Program-made: the position numbers and the translations under genes | The notes under the pieces: generated by a model | What the model saw: the letters and a program-made list of their open reading frames with translations, nothing else | What the model was told of the DNA's origin: nothing | The model's database searches: none | Assembly (NCBI RefSeq): GCF_000143415.4 | Contig: NW_003314366.1 | Span: forward strand, 73,348 to 137,347 | Source: Selaginella moellendorffii | Taxonomy: Eukaryota > Streptophyta > Lycopodiopsida > Selaginellales > Selaginellaceae | Direction: 5' to 3' | Length of the DNA stretch: 64,000 nucleotides | Part shown: piece after piece, positions 19,912 through 32,292 of the stretch | Position numbering within the stretch: position 1 is the stretch's first letter | Layout of the letters: each line of letters opens with the position of its first letter

Positions 19912-22900
19912 CTATCCCGTGTTTTGCATTCCTGCCGCGATTCCTTTCATGGTGAGAATGATGGTGTCTTCCAGGCCAGGAGCGTACTCGGTTGTGGTGT
20001 TAAGCTCCACAAGCTCTTCCGCCGATGCGCTGTTTGCGTTGGTCCTCGGCATTGGCGCATCGTCCGGCTCGATCTGCCGCATCTTCTTCAGCGTGTAGGC
20101 CTGCTGCACGTTGAGCGTCGTGATGAATGGCTCACGGAGTCGAAGCCGCTGCTTGAGCGTCGGGTTTTCCTCAAGAAGTTCCGAGTGGCAAGCCACCTGA
20201 CCAAGAAAACACTTGCTGAGAAAAGGCAAGAAAAACATGAACACTGTACCTCTAGGAGGAGCTTTCGCGTTTCCTCGTATTTCCCTCTCAGCTTCTTCCC
20301 AATGTCCTGCAGCTCCGGAGACACAAGGAGCCTGTCGTATAGCTCGGCAATCCGGGGGTCTCCCTTGGCGAAAACCATCTCCACGAGGTCGACGGTGACC
20401 CGGAAGAAAGGCCACTCGCGGTACATAGCCTGGAGCATCTTGAGCGTCTGTGGATTCCCGTCAATTACATCCTTGAAGGCTTCACCGAATCCAAGCCACA
20501 CCGGAAGATGGAACCGCGTCTGCGTCCATGCAAATATCCACGGGATTGCCCGGAGAGACTCAATACCCCCGCTTGGCTTTCTCTTGGATGGCCGGCTTCC
20601 AATGTTCATGCGTCCATACTCCAGCTCTGGTGTCGCCTATCGCACAGAGAGAGCCCTTAGCACAATGCAACAGTACGAAAGCTATGAGCACATACCATTC
20701 GAAAGTAGTGCACGAACTGCGGGTCTTTGAAAACCACGGATCGGTAAGCCTCTGTGGCAATCGCGGCCATTTCGTCCATAAGTTTCCGCCAGTCTTCTTT
20801 CGGCGCGGTCGGAGGATGCATTCCGTGCTCCAGCGTTGCAGCTGTGAAACGTTGGAGCGTTCTGAAGCACAAGTGCTCCTCCCCAAAGGACTGCTCAATA
20901 ACTTCGCCTTGGATGGTCACACGCAGCGAGCCATCGATGGTGTCCCGAGGCTGTGACAGAATAGCCAAATGCGTCGGACCACCACCTCTGCCAACGGTTC
21001 CTCCGCGGCCGTGGAACATCGTCAACTTAACACCAAACTGCTTTGCCACCTTGACAAGCTCTTCCTGGCACTTGTAAAGCTGCCATGCCGCTGAAAAACG
21101 ACCAGCGTCCTTCCCAGAGTCAGAGTAGCCGATCATTACCTCCTGCTTTCCTTTGATGCGGTTGCGGTACCAGTCGATGGAAAAGAGGCGAGTGAGGCTT
21201 GCAGGAGCAGCCTCTAAGTCGGCCAGCTTCTCAAACAGGGGAACCACCCGCAGAGGCACGTTGACGCGGCACTCGCGCTGGAGAAGTTCCACCACCAAAA
21301 CATCCGACGGGGCCGTCGCCATTGAGATGATGTACGCTCCAAAACAGTCGGTTGGAAGCTCCGCAATCACATGGAACGTCTCAAGCACATCCTTGATCTC
21401 ATCTGTTTTCGGTAAATCTGCTCCAAATAACGGACGCTTCCCGCGTAGCTCTGCTAGAAGCCACTCTTGGCGCTCCTCCTCTGTCCAGCTCCGGTAAGAA
21501 CCAATGCCCAAGTGCGTGGTGATTGCGTCCATTACATCCGTGTGCCGGTCCGACTCTTGCCTGATGTCAAGCCTGACTAAGCCGAGGCCAAAGCAAGAGA
21601 CCTGACGCATGAAATCTAGCAAGCTGCCGTCCGCTATAAGTTTGTCGCCAGTAGAGCATAGCGAGCGGTAACACAGCTCCAGTGGTTCAAGGATCTAACA
21701 GAGACAAACACCGGTCAAAACAAAACATGTAAGTCACAGTGGACAGTACCTCCTCAACGGACGAAAAAGCCTCTTCTTCATTCACGTCGGACTTTCCAGT
21801 CGCAAGAATTTGGCGAGCACGCTCTCTCGTCCGATACAATCTATCACGTATATCACCAAGAATAACACGGAAGGGCTCGTTGGAAGGAATTGGCTTCCAA
21901 AACTCTGTCACAGCAGCTGAGGTAATCCGTTCAAAAGAATACAACAAAACACAGACCTTTGTAGTGTTTGGCGTCCTCTTTCGTACGAAGTTCCAGCTGA
22001 GCCACTCTAGCACGAAGTTCCTCATTGCACCGCCACATAGAGAGCTGGCACAGCAAGAGGGCGTCAGAAAACGTTAAGAAAAACAACAAAAAATACCTCG
22101 AACATAAGATCTTCAATCTGAGAAAAGTACAAACTTGACGCCATCAGCCTTGCCAACAAGCACACGTCCCTTGTTACTTCCGGAGTGACACGGGGATTAC
22201 CTGCAAAAATGCATAAAAAAACGATAGTCCTACAGAGGACAAGCTTGCTTACCATCCCTGTCTCCTCCCATCCACGAAGAAAACTGAATGAGAGGTACAT
22301 TGTAAGGCAGTCGCTCGTTTATCCCGATCGCTTTCAGCGCGGTGTCTACCCGCCGGAGAAATTTGGGGAGACAATTCCAGATTGTTTCGTGGAAGTAGCT
22401 CATTCCGGCTCGCATCTCATCCTGAGGTGTTGGTGGTGTGCGCCTAATCTCGTCAGTCCGAAAGGCCGCTTGGACCTGGCAGTCAAAACGGTGTTATAAG
22501 CACGAAACTAATCCCGCGGTGTGTGTGGATGGACTTACTTCTCTGTGGAGCGCCTCTTCGAGTTCCTGCTTCTCATCGGGAGTGATATCGTCTTTGTACA
22601 GCTCCGACAGGCAGCTCCGAATCCTAAGTACAAGCAAACAACGCAAAAAAGTCAGTGCTTGACACGTAAAAGTGATGGACGTGATGGTGTGGACGACTTC
22701 GGCCTAGAGAATAGAGAAGAGCGAAGAGAAAAGCAAGAAAAAAGCTAGTCCATGAAAACTACCTGGAATGCTTTTGGAGCAGCGAGCGTCGGATGGATTG
22801 CGTTGGATGCGCAGTGAGCACGAGATCCACCGTCTGTGTCTTCAAGGCCTCGAAAATCTCTTGCGGCGACTTTCCCAATTTCATGAGCCTCCGGAAAGTC

Positions 22901-23396
22901 TCCTCGATGTCTGACTCCGTGAGAGCGCTGTTCTCGTCGCCAATCCCTCCCGACTTCTCACTCACCCTCCTGCGATGAGCAATCTGGACCTCCTCCGCCA
23001 GGTTCCCCAGATTGAGCATGTGAGACAGCGAGCTCGCAATCACAATCGCTGGCCCTGGCTGCAAGCTCTTCACCAAATTGCCCAGATCTTCCAGCTTTGC
23101 CGGATCGCCGCACCCCTCGGCCTGTCCATACTGACCGGAGAGCTCGTAGCAGCGATGCACCTGGGAGAAATTCGAATTCGATGGATGAATCGATCCCAAA
23201 TCCATGGCGGTGAGAGGGCTAGGAAACATACCAGCTCCCGCATTTCCTCGCCGTGAAGATCCTTGAGCACCGACAAGAAGTGATTGAGTAGCAGCATGTC
23301 GTACTCGATCAGCTTGTCATCGGCGGTGACCTTAGTCGGGACGAGCAGGCGCATGCGATCGTCGATGGAAACCATTTTGCGCAGCGACAGCGCCAT
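19912..23396 (-). CDS. PPC: Phosphoenolpyruvate carboxylase, plant-type
   Basis: Cytosolic enzyme joining bicarbonate to PEP to make oxaloacetate, which refills the TCA cycle. Ten exons: 23,232-23,396; 22,763-23,160; 22,539-22,623; 22,253-22,475; 22,097-22,200; 21,957-22,044; 21,750-21,916; 20,696-21,694; 20,250-20,636; 19,912-20,196. They give 966 aa, normal for the family. Visible marks are the N-terminal phosphorylation motif (KMVSIDD), the catalytic VLTAHPTQ block, the [12 protein letters not shown] loop and the plant-type C-terminal QNTG that separates it from bacterial-type PEPC. The position that is Ser in C4 enzymes appears as Ala (IFAWTQTR), so this is a C3/housekeeping form. The start at [12 protein letters not shown] gives the expected N-terminus. 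It shares a 107-bp divergent promoter with the phosphatase gene. Confidence 0.95.
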
Positions 23397-23503
23397 GGCT
23401 TAAGAGCTCTCCTGTCTCGCTCGCTAGAACCCTAAATCCAAAAAACCAAGACGAAAGAAGAAGACAATACACCATTTTTTAGGGCTCTTCCCCTGTGCCC
23501 GCG
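23397..23503. promoter_or_regulatory. 107-bp bidirectional promoter, PEPC / HAD phosphatase
   Basis: Only 107 bp separate the two divergent start codons, so promoter and both 5' leaders must overlap here. The stretch holds AAACCCTAA-like sequence (plus-strand AACCCTAAATCC), a telo-box motif frequent near plant housekeeping starts. No clear TATA box is seen. Confidence 0.5.
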
Positions 23504-24703
23504 ATGGATGCCCTGAGATCGCTGCACGAGGGTCGGATCCTCCGCGCCCTCTGGCAGACTTGTGTCTATGGCGCCGTGCTGCTGCTGCGGATGATTCTCC
23601 GCGTACTAGACGCCTCCCAGCTACCGCTGCGCCGATTCCTCTGCTTCTTGAGCATCCATGCCTTGTGCGAGCCGTCGTCCCCGTGCTGCGAGCTCCTCCC
23701 CGGATGGAAAAACCCTTTGCTGCCGCCGCGCATCGGCAGGAGCGATCAAGAGCTCACGGTAACAGTAGAGTGGACAAATTCCAGAGCATTTCTCGGTTGA
23801 TTTGATGCTAGCTATGTCATAGGTGATTCTAGATTTGGACGAGACGCTCGTGTGTGCCTACGATTCGGCTGGTTTGCCGCCAGGCCTCCACTCCCGAGCA
23901 GTGAATACTGGAATGACGTGGTTCCAGCTCGAATGCTTAGCGGCGGACAAGGTACTCTCTCTTCCTACTTCTTTCTTCCATCACTTGCAGCGACCGTGAT
24001 CGTGTGTTTTCTTTCTTCCCAGGACAAGGAGGGAAACGTGAAGATCAATTGCGTCATGGTTTATGAAAGGCCTGGGTTGAGAGAGTTCCTGGCGAGAGTG
24101 AGCCAATTCGCGGAGCTTGTTCTCTTTACTGCCGGACTCGAAGGTTTGGAAACACAGCTCTCAAACATTTCTCTTTCTTCTCTTGACACGCTTGGCAGGA
24201 TACGCTAGACCGCTTGTAGATAGGATTGATCCCGAGAACAGGATCTCCGCGCGGCTGTACAGACCGGCCACTCTGGTTACGTGTGTAAATATACCACCTT
24301 TTTTTTTGCTTCAACTCTCGCTAAGACAATCTTTCTGTGTTTGATCTTGGCAGCAAGTACAGGGAGCATATCAAAGACCTGTCACGCCTAGGCCGAGACT
24401 TGCGAAGAACAGTGATTATTGACAACAATCCCTGCAGCTTCATCCTGCAGCCTTCGAATGGAATACCGTGCGTACCATTCACAGCCGAAAACCCCAACGA
24501 TTCTCAGGTATGTAGAACTTCGTCTTCCTTTCTTGTCATTGATTTTCTTCTTGCTTCTTGCGTAGTAGTTGCTCGACGTGCTTCTCCCGCTGCTGGAACT
24601 GCTAGCAGCACAAGAGGACGTGCGACCCACTCTGAAAGATCGATATGAGATGGCGGCCTGGTTCCATAGCCGGGGCATTCTCGTTACCAGGCGACGGTGT
24701 TGA
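23504..24703 (+). CDS. CTD small-phosphatase-like HAD protein (At3g55960-type)
   Basis: Predicted protein serine/threonine phosphatase of the FCP1/SCP HAD superfamily, possibly acting on the RNA polymerase II CTD or another phosphoprotein. Six exons: 23,504-23,758; 23,823-23,951; 24,023-24,143; 24,199-24,280; 24,354-24,507; 24,569-24,703. They give 291 aa. The DxDxT nucleophile motif is LDLDETL, the thiophosphate-loop region is [17 protein letters not shown], and the acidic motif is IDNNPCSF. The first ~70 residues hold a hydrophobic stretch ([14 protein letters not shown]), as in the plant homologue, suggesting a membrane link. The layout matches Arabidopsis At3g55960 along its length. Start choice: first ATG that gives the conserved N-terminal helix. 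Confidence 0.9.
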
Positions 24704-24879
24704 CGCGCACAGCTTATTGCCTCCTGGGCAAATACACAAAAGGTGAAGTTATCTGTGTCTTCTCTATAGTGGCAGACAAGAGAGTGTGCAACACCTTCTT
24801 CTCCGGATCAATCCAATCCGTCTCTTGCGAGTTGATCTGGCGTGGGGGTGCTGCTACTATCGCTACGTATACTACGGTG

Positions 24880-27146
24880 TCATTGGTTCCGGGGAGTTGA
24901 AGCTTTTCCCAGCCTCAAAGCCAGCTCCAGATCGTGCAAAACCTCTGAGATGGACGGGCGGTCATAACTGCGGGGCTGGACGCACAGGTGAGCTACCTCC
25001 GCCAGCTTCTGGAATGCCGGCAGCGGAACATCACAATCCAGTCTTGGATCCAAGAGCTGCGACAGCCCCTGCTTCTCTCCGATGACGGCCATGGCCTTAC
25101 AACGCAAACAAGCACCAGAGTTAAAGCTAGACATTGTCATGCAAGAATAAAGTGCTCACCATTTCGACAATGGAACGGTTCACTCTTGTGTCGTTGTCGA
25201 TGGCTTTCCTGCCGCTCATCAGCTGCAGCAAAACGATCCCAAAGCTGTAGACGTCGCTGGCTTCGGTGAGCTGACCGAGTATGAGGTACTCGGGGTCGAG
25301 ATAGCCTGTCGTGCCTTTGATCTCTGTGGAGACGTGAGAGGCATCAAGCTCGATGATCTTGGAGAGACCAAAGTCGGAGAGCTTGGCCTCTAACAGTCCG
25401 TTGAGTAAAATGTTGGTCGGCTACAAGAAGAAAAGTAAAGAACAATCTCGAGTGGGAAAGCCTTTGCTACCTTGATATCCCGATGGACAACTGGGCCTTC
25501 GGGGCACTCGTGCAAATATGTAAGTCCTCTTGCGCAGTCTATGGCGATCTGGATTCTCTGGTCCCATGTCAATGCGGGGCCATCCTTTCCTGGCACAGCA
25601 AAAACATGCTCTAGTTTTCCAGCTTAGGAGGAACAAAACTTACTGAGAAGCTTTTGTGCCAGGTCGCCGTTGCTCATGTACTCGTAAACCAGCAGGCAGA
25701 CGTGCTTGGAGCGGCAGTAGCCGAGTAGAGCTGTGAGATTGGGATGCCGGATGCGTGCCAGCAGCTCCACTTCCTTGTAGAATGTCTCCACCTTTCTCTC
25801 CTTTAGTATTCGCTTCACTGCAACGAGCTTGCCACTAGGGAGCTGGCCTATGTAGACTTTGCCAGCGCTCCCCTCGCCCAGCAGCGATGCGTTGCTGAAA
25901 TGGTTGGTTGCCTTGGCAAGCTCTTTGAGTGTGAATATGTAGAAGCCTTCGGTTGGGAGCACCGCGATCTCGCTTGTGTCGAATGCACGCAAGTCCTTCC
26001 CACCATTCTCTGCCAAAACGATTTCACAACACAATTTCACAAGGGTGGGAAACATGTAAACGACACGTTTCTTACCAGGTAGCGGATTCGTAAAGTCGTA
26101 GCCAGACTTGTTCCGCCGCCTTATCACGTACAAGCACGAGAGAACGATGAAAGCGCATAGCACCAGACCTCCGATTGCTCCCATGAGAATGATCACCAAT
26201 CTCGACGACAGAGACGAGGATCTCGCTTGTAAAGTCTGGCCTGAGGAAGAAAGTAGCTCATACACTTAGCGCGCAAGCTAAAGCTATCGAAGAGAAGATA
26301 AAATATGCTCACCCGGTGCTACAGTGCTAGGCGCTGTTGTGATATTGAGGTACTCTGCGAGAAAGACAAACAACGAACAAGTGAACGAAGGAAGATGACA
26401 ACAAGCCAGAATCTTACGTACGAGATATAGGAACTCCTCCCAGAATTTGCAAGACGCAAGTGTAGAAGTTCTCAAAGTAGACCTGGTTCGGATTGAAGCT
26501 GGTGAGCGCAATGGCGATGGCTGTGCCGCAGGCTCCCGGTTGATCAGCCTTTCGAGACGCCAGGCTGACGGTGGCCTGGAGGAGCTGGGCCTGGCACTCT
26601 TGGCAGCCTCTATTCCCTCGCTGGCCGCACGCATCCGAGACGTTCTCCAAGTCCACCGCTTGCATGAGCTCCTCCATCTGGCCAAAGTTACAGGGCGAGG
26701 CATAGCTCGTGATCCTGGACGCTGGCAGCGGGCAGAAGCTGTCGAAGAAGGCTGGAGAGATGCGCTTGAGCTGGATAAGATCCTGCTTGTAGAGGTCGAT
26801 GCAAACCTCCGCCTGTGACGACTCGAGGAACATTGCTCCAGTGGAATTGGTGTACTGCGCGATGGCATAGACGGCAGCTCCATACACTTCCTCGCAGCAA
26901 AGCATCGTCTGGACGGAAGATCCCGACGTGACACTGCCATCGCATAGGTTGGTGATGCCTTGGCCGTGATTGAACATGTAGGGGCAGCCTGGAGTTGGAG
27001 CAAACCAGAAATCAGTCACTCCCTCTCGAATTCTAGCAAGCGAAATCTATCCACCAAGGAGCAAGGAAGAACATACCGGTGCTTGGCCTGGCTTGGACAA
27101 GGTTGTTGTAACCCAGCACAAGAATGCACAAGAAGTATGCCCACAT
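24880..27146 (-). CDS. Receptor-like protein kinase with SPARK-like Cys-rich ectodomain
   Basis: Plasma-membrane receptor kinase. Eight exons: 27,077-27,146; 26,422-26,988; 26,313-26,354; 26,076-26,240; 25,644-26,009; 25,471-25,589; 25,160-25,420; 24,880-25,095. They give 601 aa. The start [13 protein letters not shown] is a signal peptide. The ectodomain has CPYMFNHG, a CC pair and a closing C..C pair (GCQEC), consistent with the SPARK family. A transmembrane helix ([20 protein letters not shown]) and a basic stop (RRRNK) follow. The kinase has [23 protein letters not shown] and [11 protein letters not shown], so it is an active RD kinase. Ligand unknown. The SPARK call is by cysteine pattern and less certain than the kinase call. 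It is divergent from the S2P gene (400 bp). Confidence 0.85.
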
Positions 27147-27546
27147 TGGATGGAAATCCAGCGCCTCCCCTCGTCAAGAACACCGACGACGACGACGAGA
27201 ATCCATCGCCGCAGCTGGGCTAAATCCCAGGATCTAGAGCCCCGGCGATTTCGAATTCAAAACCCTTGCTGCGCGGCCGATCGCGGCTGTACAATGCAGC
27301 TCCTGCCTAGCATCGATTTGACGGAAGCCCCTCCTCCTCCGCCTCGTCCTCGCCATCGCCATCGCTCTCTCTCTCTCCTGCTTTTCTCTCTTTCTCTTTC
27401 TCCCAGGGTCAGGTCAGCCGGAGGAGGGCGAGCGAAGAACAGATCGAGCGACTATACGGCGCTGCATTAACTGAGGAGCTCGAGCATATTCTCGGGTATA
27501 TTCTAAAAGGAATATACCTGTTTCTAGGGCAACCGTGAGAGGGAGA

Positions 27547-29365
27547 ATGAATTCGTGCTTGCGAGGGGGAGTGCGTCTTCCCGCATTCCCGTGAGCTGTG
27601 ATTTCTATCGTTTTGATCAATTGTTTCTCTAACACTGGTGCGGTGGCAGCGTGTTTACCTGGCGAACGACTGCGTGGAATCACTGGTTTCTCTCGCTGGG
27701 GCTGCGACACTCCGCGTGAGTAGCGATTTTGTTCTTTTCTTTGATCCACGGGTCCGCAATAAATGAATGCAGTGCTTTCAAGCTGTGGTTCTCTTGTGGA
27801 GCACTGTTTGGGATTCTGGCTGTGCTCTCCTCCGTCTTGGTATGGTTTTTATTGTTTTCTTTCCCAGGAAACTTTCCTGATAAGAACGACGCTGCTGCAG
27901 GTCCTCGTCTGGCAGATGCTTTTGTCCCTTTGCAGAATCTTTGCTTCTGCGGGCAGCTCCCAACTAAATTCCTCCATCGTGACACCGATCGTAAGAACAA
28001 CTCTGCTGTGGATCTTCTAACCAGGAATTGCGCAGGTACCTGGTTTGAATGTGCCATGGAGTGATGTTTTCTACGTAATGCTTGGTACGAGTTTGGCGGC
28101 GGGGTTTCACGAGGTTGGCCATGCACTTGGCGCTGGAAGGTAGAGCAAAAAATCTCTCTTTTTTTTGTCTCTTGTTCTCAAGGTTGTAGCTTGCTTCATT
28201 TGCAGCGAAGGTGTTCCAGTGCACCACGTTGCAGTCTTCGCCTTTGGAGCATTTGTTGCTCTGAGTGAGGATGCTCTGGAGCTGCTATCCCCTTGGAGAC
28301 TTCTCCGGATTTACTGTGCTGGTGTGTGGCATAACGCCGTGGTACGTGAACTCGGACTGTTTCCAGTGTCGCCACCTAGTGAAGTACGTGCTAGTTGTGC
28401 GTAGGATGCTGGATTCTCCTCAAGCTTCTCCCGGTGCTGTTAGTTCCGCTCTTCATTCACGGAGTCGGCCCTGTGGTGAGCCTTGCTCGTTCTCACTCAC
28501 ACGCTAATGATACAGCTGCCTCTATCTACAGGTTACTGGAGTTGATCCTGGCTCTGCTTTGAGAGCACATTTGAGAGCCGGAGATGCTTTCAAAGCGGTA
28601 AATGGAGTGCCGGTTTACACTTCAAGCGACTGGCTGCAAGAGCTACAATCGAGTAAGGATCTCCCTGGCTACTGCATTCCCCATCATATCTCTGGTTCCA
28701 GTTGCAAGCCAGGAATGTTAGAGCTCCGCTCAAGATCCAATTGCTTCAACGCCAGCGAGATTGTTGCTTATAGGCGCTGTGAATCGTCCAGTTCGTGCTC
28801 ACAGGTAACATTCTTTTTTCTTTTCTAGTTTCTAGTTTTCCTTTTTTTCCTTTTCAGATTGAAGAATGCACAGAGCCTAAACTTGCGGCTGGAGAAGCTC
28901 TAGTCCGGATCTCATTCGCTTCGCGTGAGAACTCAACTTGCGGACTAATGCCTCCGGAAGAATTTCTAATCGAGGGCTGTGAGAAGACAGTCGTTTTTGC
29001 CGGTGTTCCCCAAGAACTTGAGGCATTCGTGTTCGTCACCGACTATCGGCCACGCTACCAGCTCCTGTCCTCGCTATCATGGCTTCCAAGTGTTGTCCAA
29101 AAGCTTGTAGCTTACACTTTCAACATCTCAGCAGCTCTTGCGATTCTAAACAGCGCTCCAGTGAGTAATCTATCGTTCTGGCAGCCCACTTTAAAACGTT
29201 TCACTTTTAAAACAGGTGTTCTACCTCGACGGCGAGGAGATCCTGCGCTCTGTGCTTCGACTGCGAGGACGCCACCGACGTCAAGAACAATTTTTAAGGG
29301 CTTGCCTGGTGGGAGGAACGGCGGTGTTTGCGTTTGGAATTTTTTCAGCATTACTCGCGCTATAA
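27547..29365 (+). CDS. S2P: Site-2 protease (intramembrane zinc metalloprotease)
   Basis: Golgi membrane protease that releases membrane-bound transcription factors (bZIP17/28-type in plants) during ER stress. Ten exons: 27,547-27,590; 27,650-27,715; 27,773-27,839; 27,868-27,990; 28,036-28,139; 28,206-28,341; 28,425-28,475; 28,532-28,804; 28,858-29,160; 29,216-29,365. They give 438 aa. The HExxH zinc motif is in AAGFHEVGHALGAG and the second metal ligand in APVFYLDGEE. A PDZ-like segment (VDPGSALRAHLRAGDAF) and a Cys-rich loop (GYCIP, CKPG) lie between, as in plant S2P. Exons are tiny at the 5' end; exon 7 (51 bp) is the least certain. The intron after exon 3 is only 28 bp, which is unusually short. 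Confidence 0.88.
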
Positions 29366-29538
29366 TCAGCTCCAAAATTCGAGCAAATGTTCTACGTGGT
29401 ACGGCTAGACCAGTTCGGAAGTAAAACAAAAAATTCTGGAAAGTGAGTAACGGTTTGTGTTAATGCAAGAGGGCGTACAAAAAAGCCGAGGTACATACCT
29501 GTAGCGTAGTCAGCTTTACAGAGATTAAGCAGCCTGCT

Positions 29539-31877
29539 TTACTCTAGAACCTTTTGCTTTTTTCCCAGTGGAACGCTGTCGTCTTCCGGCTTCCTCTTCT
29601 TGGCTGCTGGTTCGATAAGCGTAATGTCATCGTCGTCAATAATTTCTGCCGACGCAGCTGGAGCTGCAATGGGCTTTTCTTTGTCTTTCTCCTGCTCAGC
29701 CACGCTGGAAGACCATCCAATCAACACCATTCCATCTGGTTCCTTTTCTTCATCAAAGTTGTCCCTGAAAATCAATGCGTCCGTTAGCTTTCAAGTTTCA
29801 ACATTAGCTCTCTAACCTGTGTCTGATATGTATGCTGCACTTGAACTCCTGCTGCAGATCCTCGACGGACAGGACACCGCCGTTTGTAACCGGCGTTGGG
29901 AGCTCCGCAAGAACCTGAAGCAAAGGCATACGAGTGAGGTCAATCGTGGATACGAACTGGAAAAATACTTCCCTACCTTCTCAGAATTTGAGGTGTAGAG
30001 CTGAATTTCTTCTTTTCCAAGGTCGTCTCCAGTTTCGAAGAGAAGACTCGTGCCGTGCATGATAACCGGAGAGCTCACGCCCAGCTTGGTTCTCAGTATC
30101 CGATCGATCACGTCCTTAAGTTTCGTGTGTACAGTGTTTACTTCCAGGATGAGAGGAGTCTGTTAGAAGGAAAGTAAAATCCAAGAGTCAGTACAATCCA
30201 GAAAGCGCTAAAGAAAATTAAACGCACATTCGAACAAACATAGCAGTTAGGATTCGGTTCAAAAGGGTCGGCTGGCATCAGCAATCTTTTTCTTGAAGGG
30301 TGCTCAACGCAGTACGTCATCCTGAACCAAACAAAGAAAATCTAACACACCAACAACGATTTTAAAATGCTTACCTGCAGTGGTCGAGGTCCTTCATAAG
30401 TATCTTCACAGCCTCAATCACAATCAACCCGGCAATGATAGCGTTCGTTGTAGCTATTGCATGTATGATGTTTCCAGCAATACCTTTCGCGTCAAAAATA
30501 CTCATAACAGGGATTCCAAAGGAGTACGCTCTCAGATTAGCTGCTGACGAAACGAACTCCATTGCCAACTGATCGTCCTTGTCAAAAGTCAGGCTTCCAA
30601 TCTCCTGCAACAAGCCGAGCATCAATCTCAGTGGTCCTGGCGAGTGAAACAGAGTACCTTCGTTCTCGTCTCCAGGATTGCACGCATAGCAGAAATGAAA
30701 AGCCTGGCATTATCCTGAAGGCTCAAGACTTCTTGAGGATTCTTGAATCCCAGCAGTGGCATAACCGACAGGATGGAATCTGAGAACCTGTGTGCTTTGC
30801 AAGTCTCAATCCCTTCGGGTAGAACGCCAGAAAGAAACAACGGAGTGGGACGCCTCCTGTTTTTCCATTGATCCTCGTTCTTTAAAGCCACCTCAATATT
30901 ATGACCAAAGATTTGGTCGAAAACCCTGGCACAGAAGTCACTGATAGTCTCAGCGTCACGTAGTTGTAAAAAATCCTCGTGATCACTGTCAGCTGCCTGC
31001 AGGTTGAGATCGCTTGCCTGGCTGCGGTCACCGAAAAGCTTGACCAGAACAAGTTCTTTTGCCCACACAATGCAGTGCACTGGCTGAAGAGCAAGACCGA
31101 AATGAGAGAGATGATAATGCTATATTTCACAGAAAAGTACCTTGGAGGGCGTACTCGTTATAGTGCAAATCGGATAAGTCTTCGGGGCAGGCTTTGGTTG
31201 GCACTCGTAGCATTCAGTCTTTCCTTTAACATGCACTGTGACCTGCAGCAGTGAATTTTCATCGAAGGACCCAAGAACTTCCAAAAACTAAAACCTTCTA
31301 AGTACCTGTCCCAAGTAGCCAGTAGTTCCACTTTCAATTAAAGGAACTCCCGCTGCCAGGCACAGCCGATTCACGTGACGCCGGGCATCCAAATTATCGA
31401 GCCCGTTCAGCACAACCTGGAACTGCTGATAAAAATCCACGTTGAATTGCTCGTCCTTGACGTTGGCGTGATAGCTAGTTACATTAGCATCGGGCCGGAA
31501 TTTTAGAACCGCTTCCCGAGCAACCTGATCGCGGTCTATCAGCGGAAAAGAATGAAAAAAAAGTGATGCTTACTTTAGCTTTAGATTGTCCAACGTGACG
31601 CTTGCGGAAAAGAAACTGTCGGTTGAGATTGCTAACTTCGATTGTGTCCATGTCGATCTGTGTACTCTCGTCAATGTAAAATTCCAGAGAATCCTCTCAC
31701 ACTTACAATGTCTATGTTGTGGAAGCCAGTGAGCACCAGAGTCTTGAGGAGCTCGCAGCCAATACCGCCAGCTCCAACCATGAGGACTCTCGACTTCTGC
31801 GCATTCCCAAAGCGCATGGAGCTCAAATTTTGGGAGATTGAGAGAGCGCCTACCTTGAGTACCTCGCGCTGCTCCAT
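29539..31877 (-). CDS. SAE2: SUMO-activating enzyme subunit 2
   Basis: Catalytic subunit of the heterodimeric SUMO E1: adenylates SUMO with SAE1, then carries it as a thioester before transfer to SCE1. Ten exons: 31,707-31,877; 31,574-31,657; 31,306-31,524; 31,141-31,242; 30,658-31,083; 30,375-30,604; 30,228-30,321; 29,977-30,159; 29,817-29,914; 29,539-29,764. They give 610 aa, the normal size. Features in order: ATP-binding [20 protein letters not shown], catalytic Cys in [10 protein letters not shown], zinc CxxC pairs (CYEC and CYVC), a ubiquitin-fold region, an acidic SUMO-interacting-like [10 protein letters not shown], and a C-terminal nuclear signal (KKRK, GKKQK). It converges on S2P (173 bp apart). 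Confidence 0.95.
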
Positions 31878-32292
31878 GGCGCCGGGGGATTAGGTCTCCA
31901 CGACTAAAACCCTAGCTCCTTCCCGCCTTGACTTCCGCCCACATTTCGTCCAGCGCGAATATGCCTAAGATCGTTAACGCTGGCCCTTGGCCACCTACAT
32001 GGCATCGTCTGAGTGGGTGACACAGAAGAGACCACTGACGCGGCACTATGCGATTTGTCACCGTGTAACGGTCCCAGTTCACACTAGCACCACGACTTTA
32101 AGATTTAAAGTGGATTAGGGTTCTTCGTTGGATCTAACACGCAGCAGCGCAGCGCGATCACACGCACCGACACGCCAGAACGACACAGTGCTGCTGGATG
32201 TGGCGGCGGATTTCTTTTCTTTCTTCCAATCTCTGGTGAGGGGGTAGCTAGAATCGAGCTAGAAGCTTTAGCGGCCCGGAAATTTGGTCGCC

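Noticed and set aside
19753-20730. 325-codon plus frame spanning the N gap
   Set aside because: It includes the N run and is antisense to PEPC exons.
26284-27003. 239-codon minus frame
   Set aside because: Shifted-frame shadow of the receptor kinase ectodomain exon; no domain and wrong phase with flanking exons.
28342-28424. Exon extension of S2P using the TTCCAG acceptor near 28,365
   Set aside because: It enters a frame that loses the LLPVLLVPLFIHG membrane segment; the acceptor at 28,424 keeps it.
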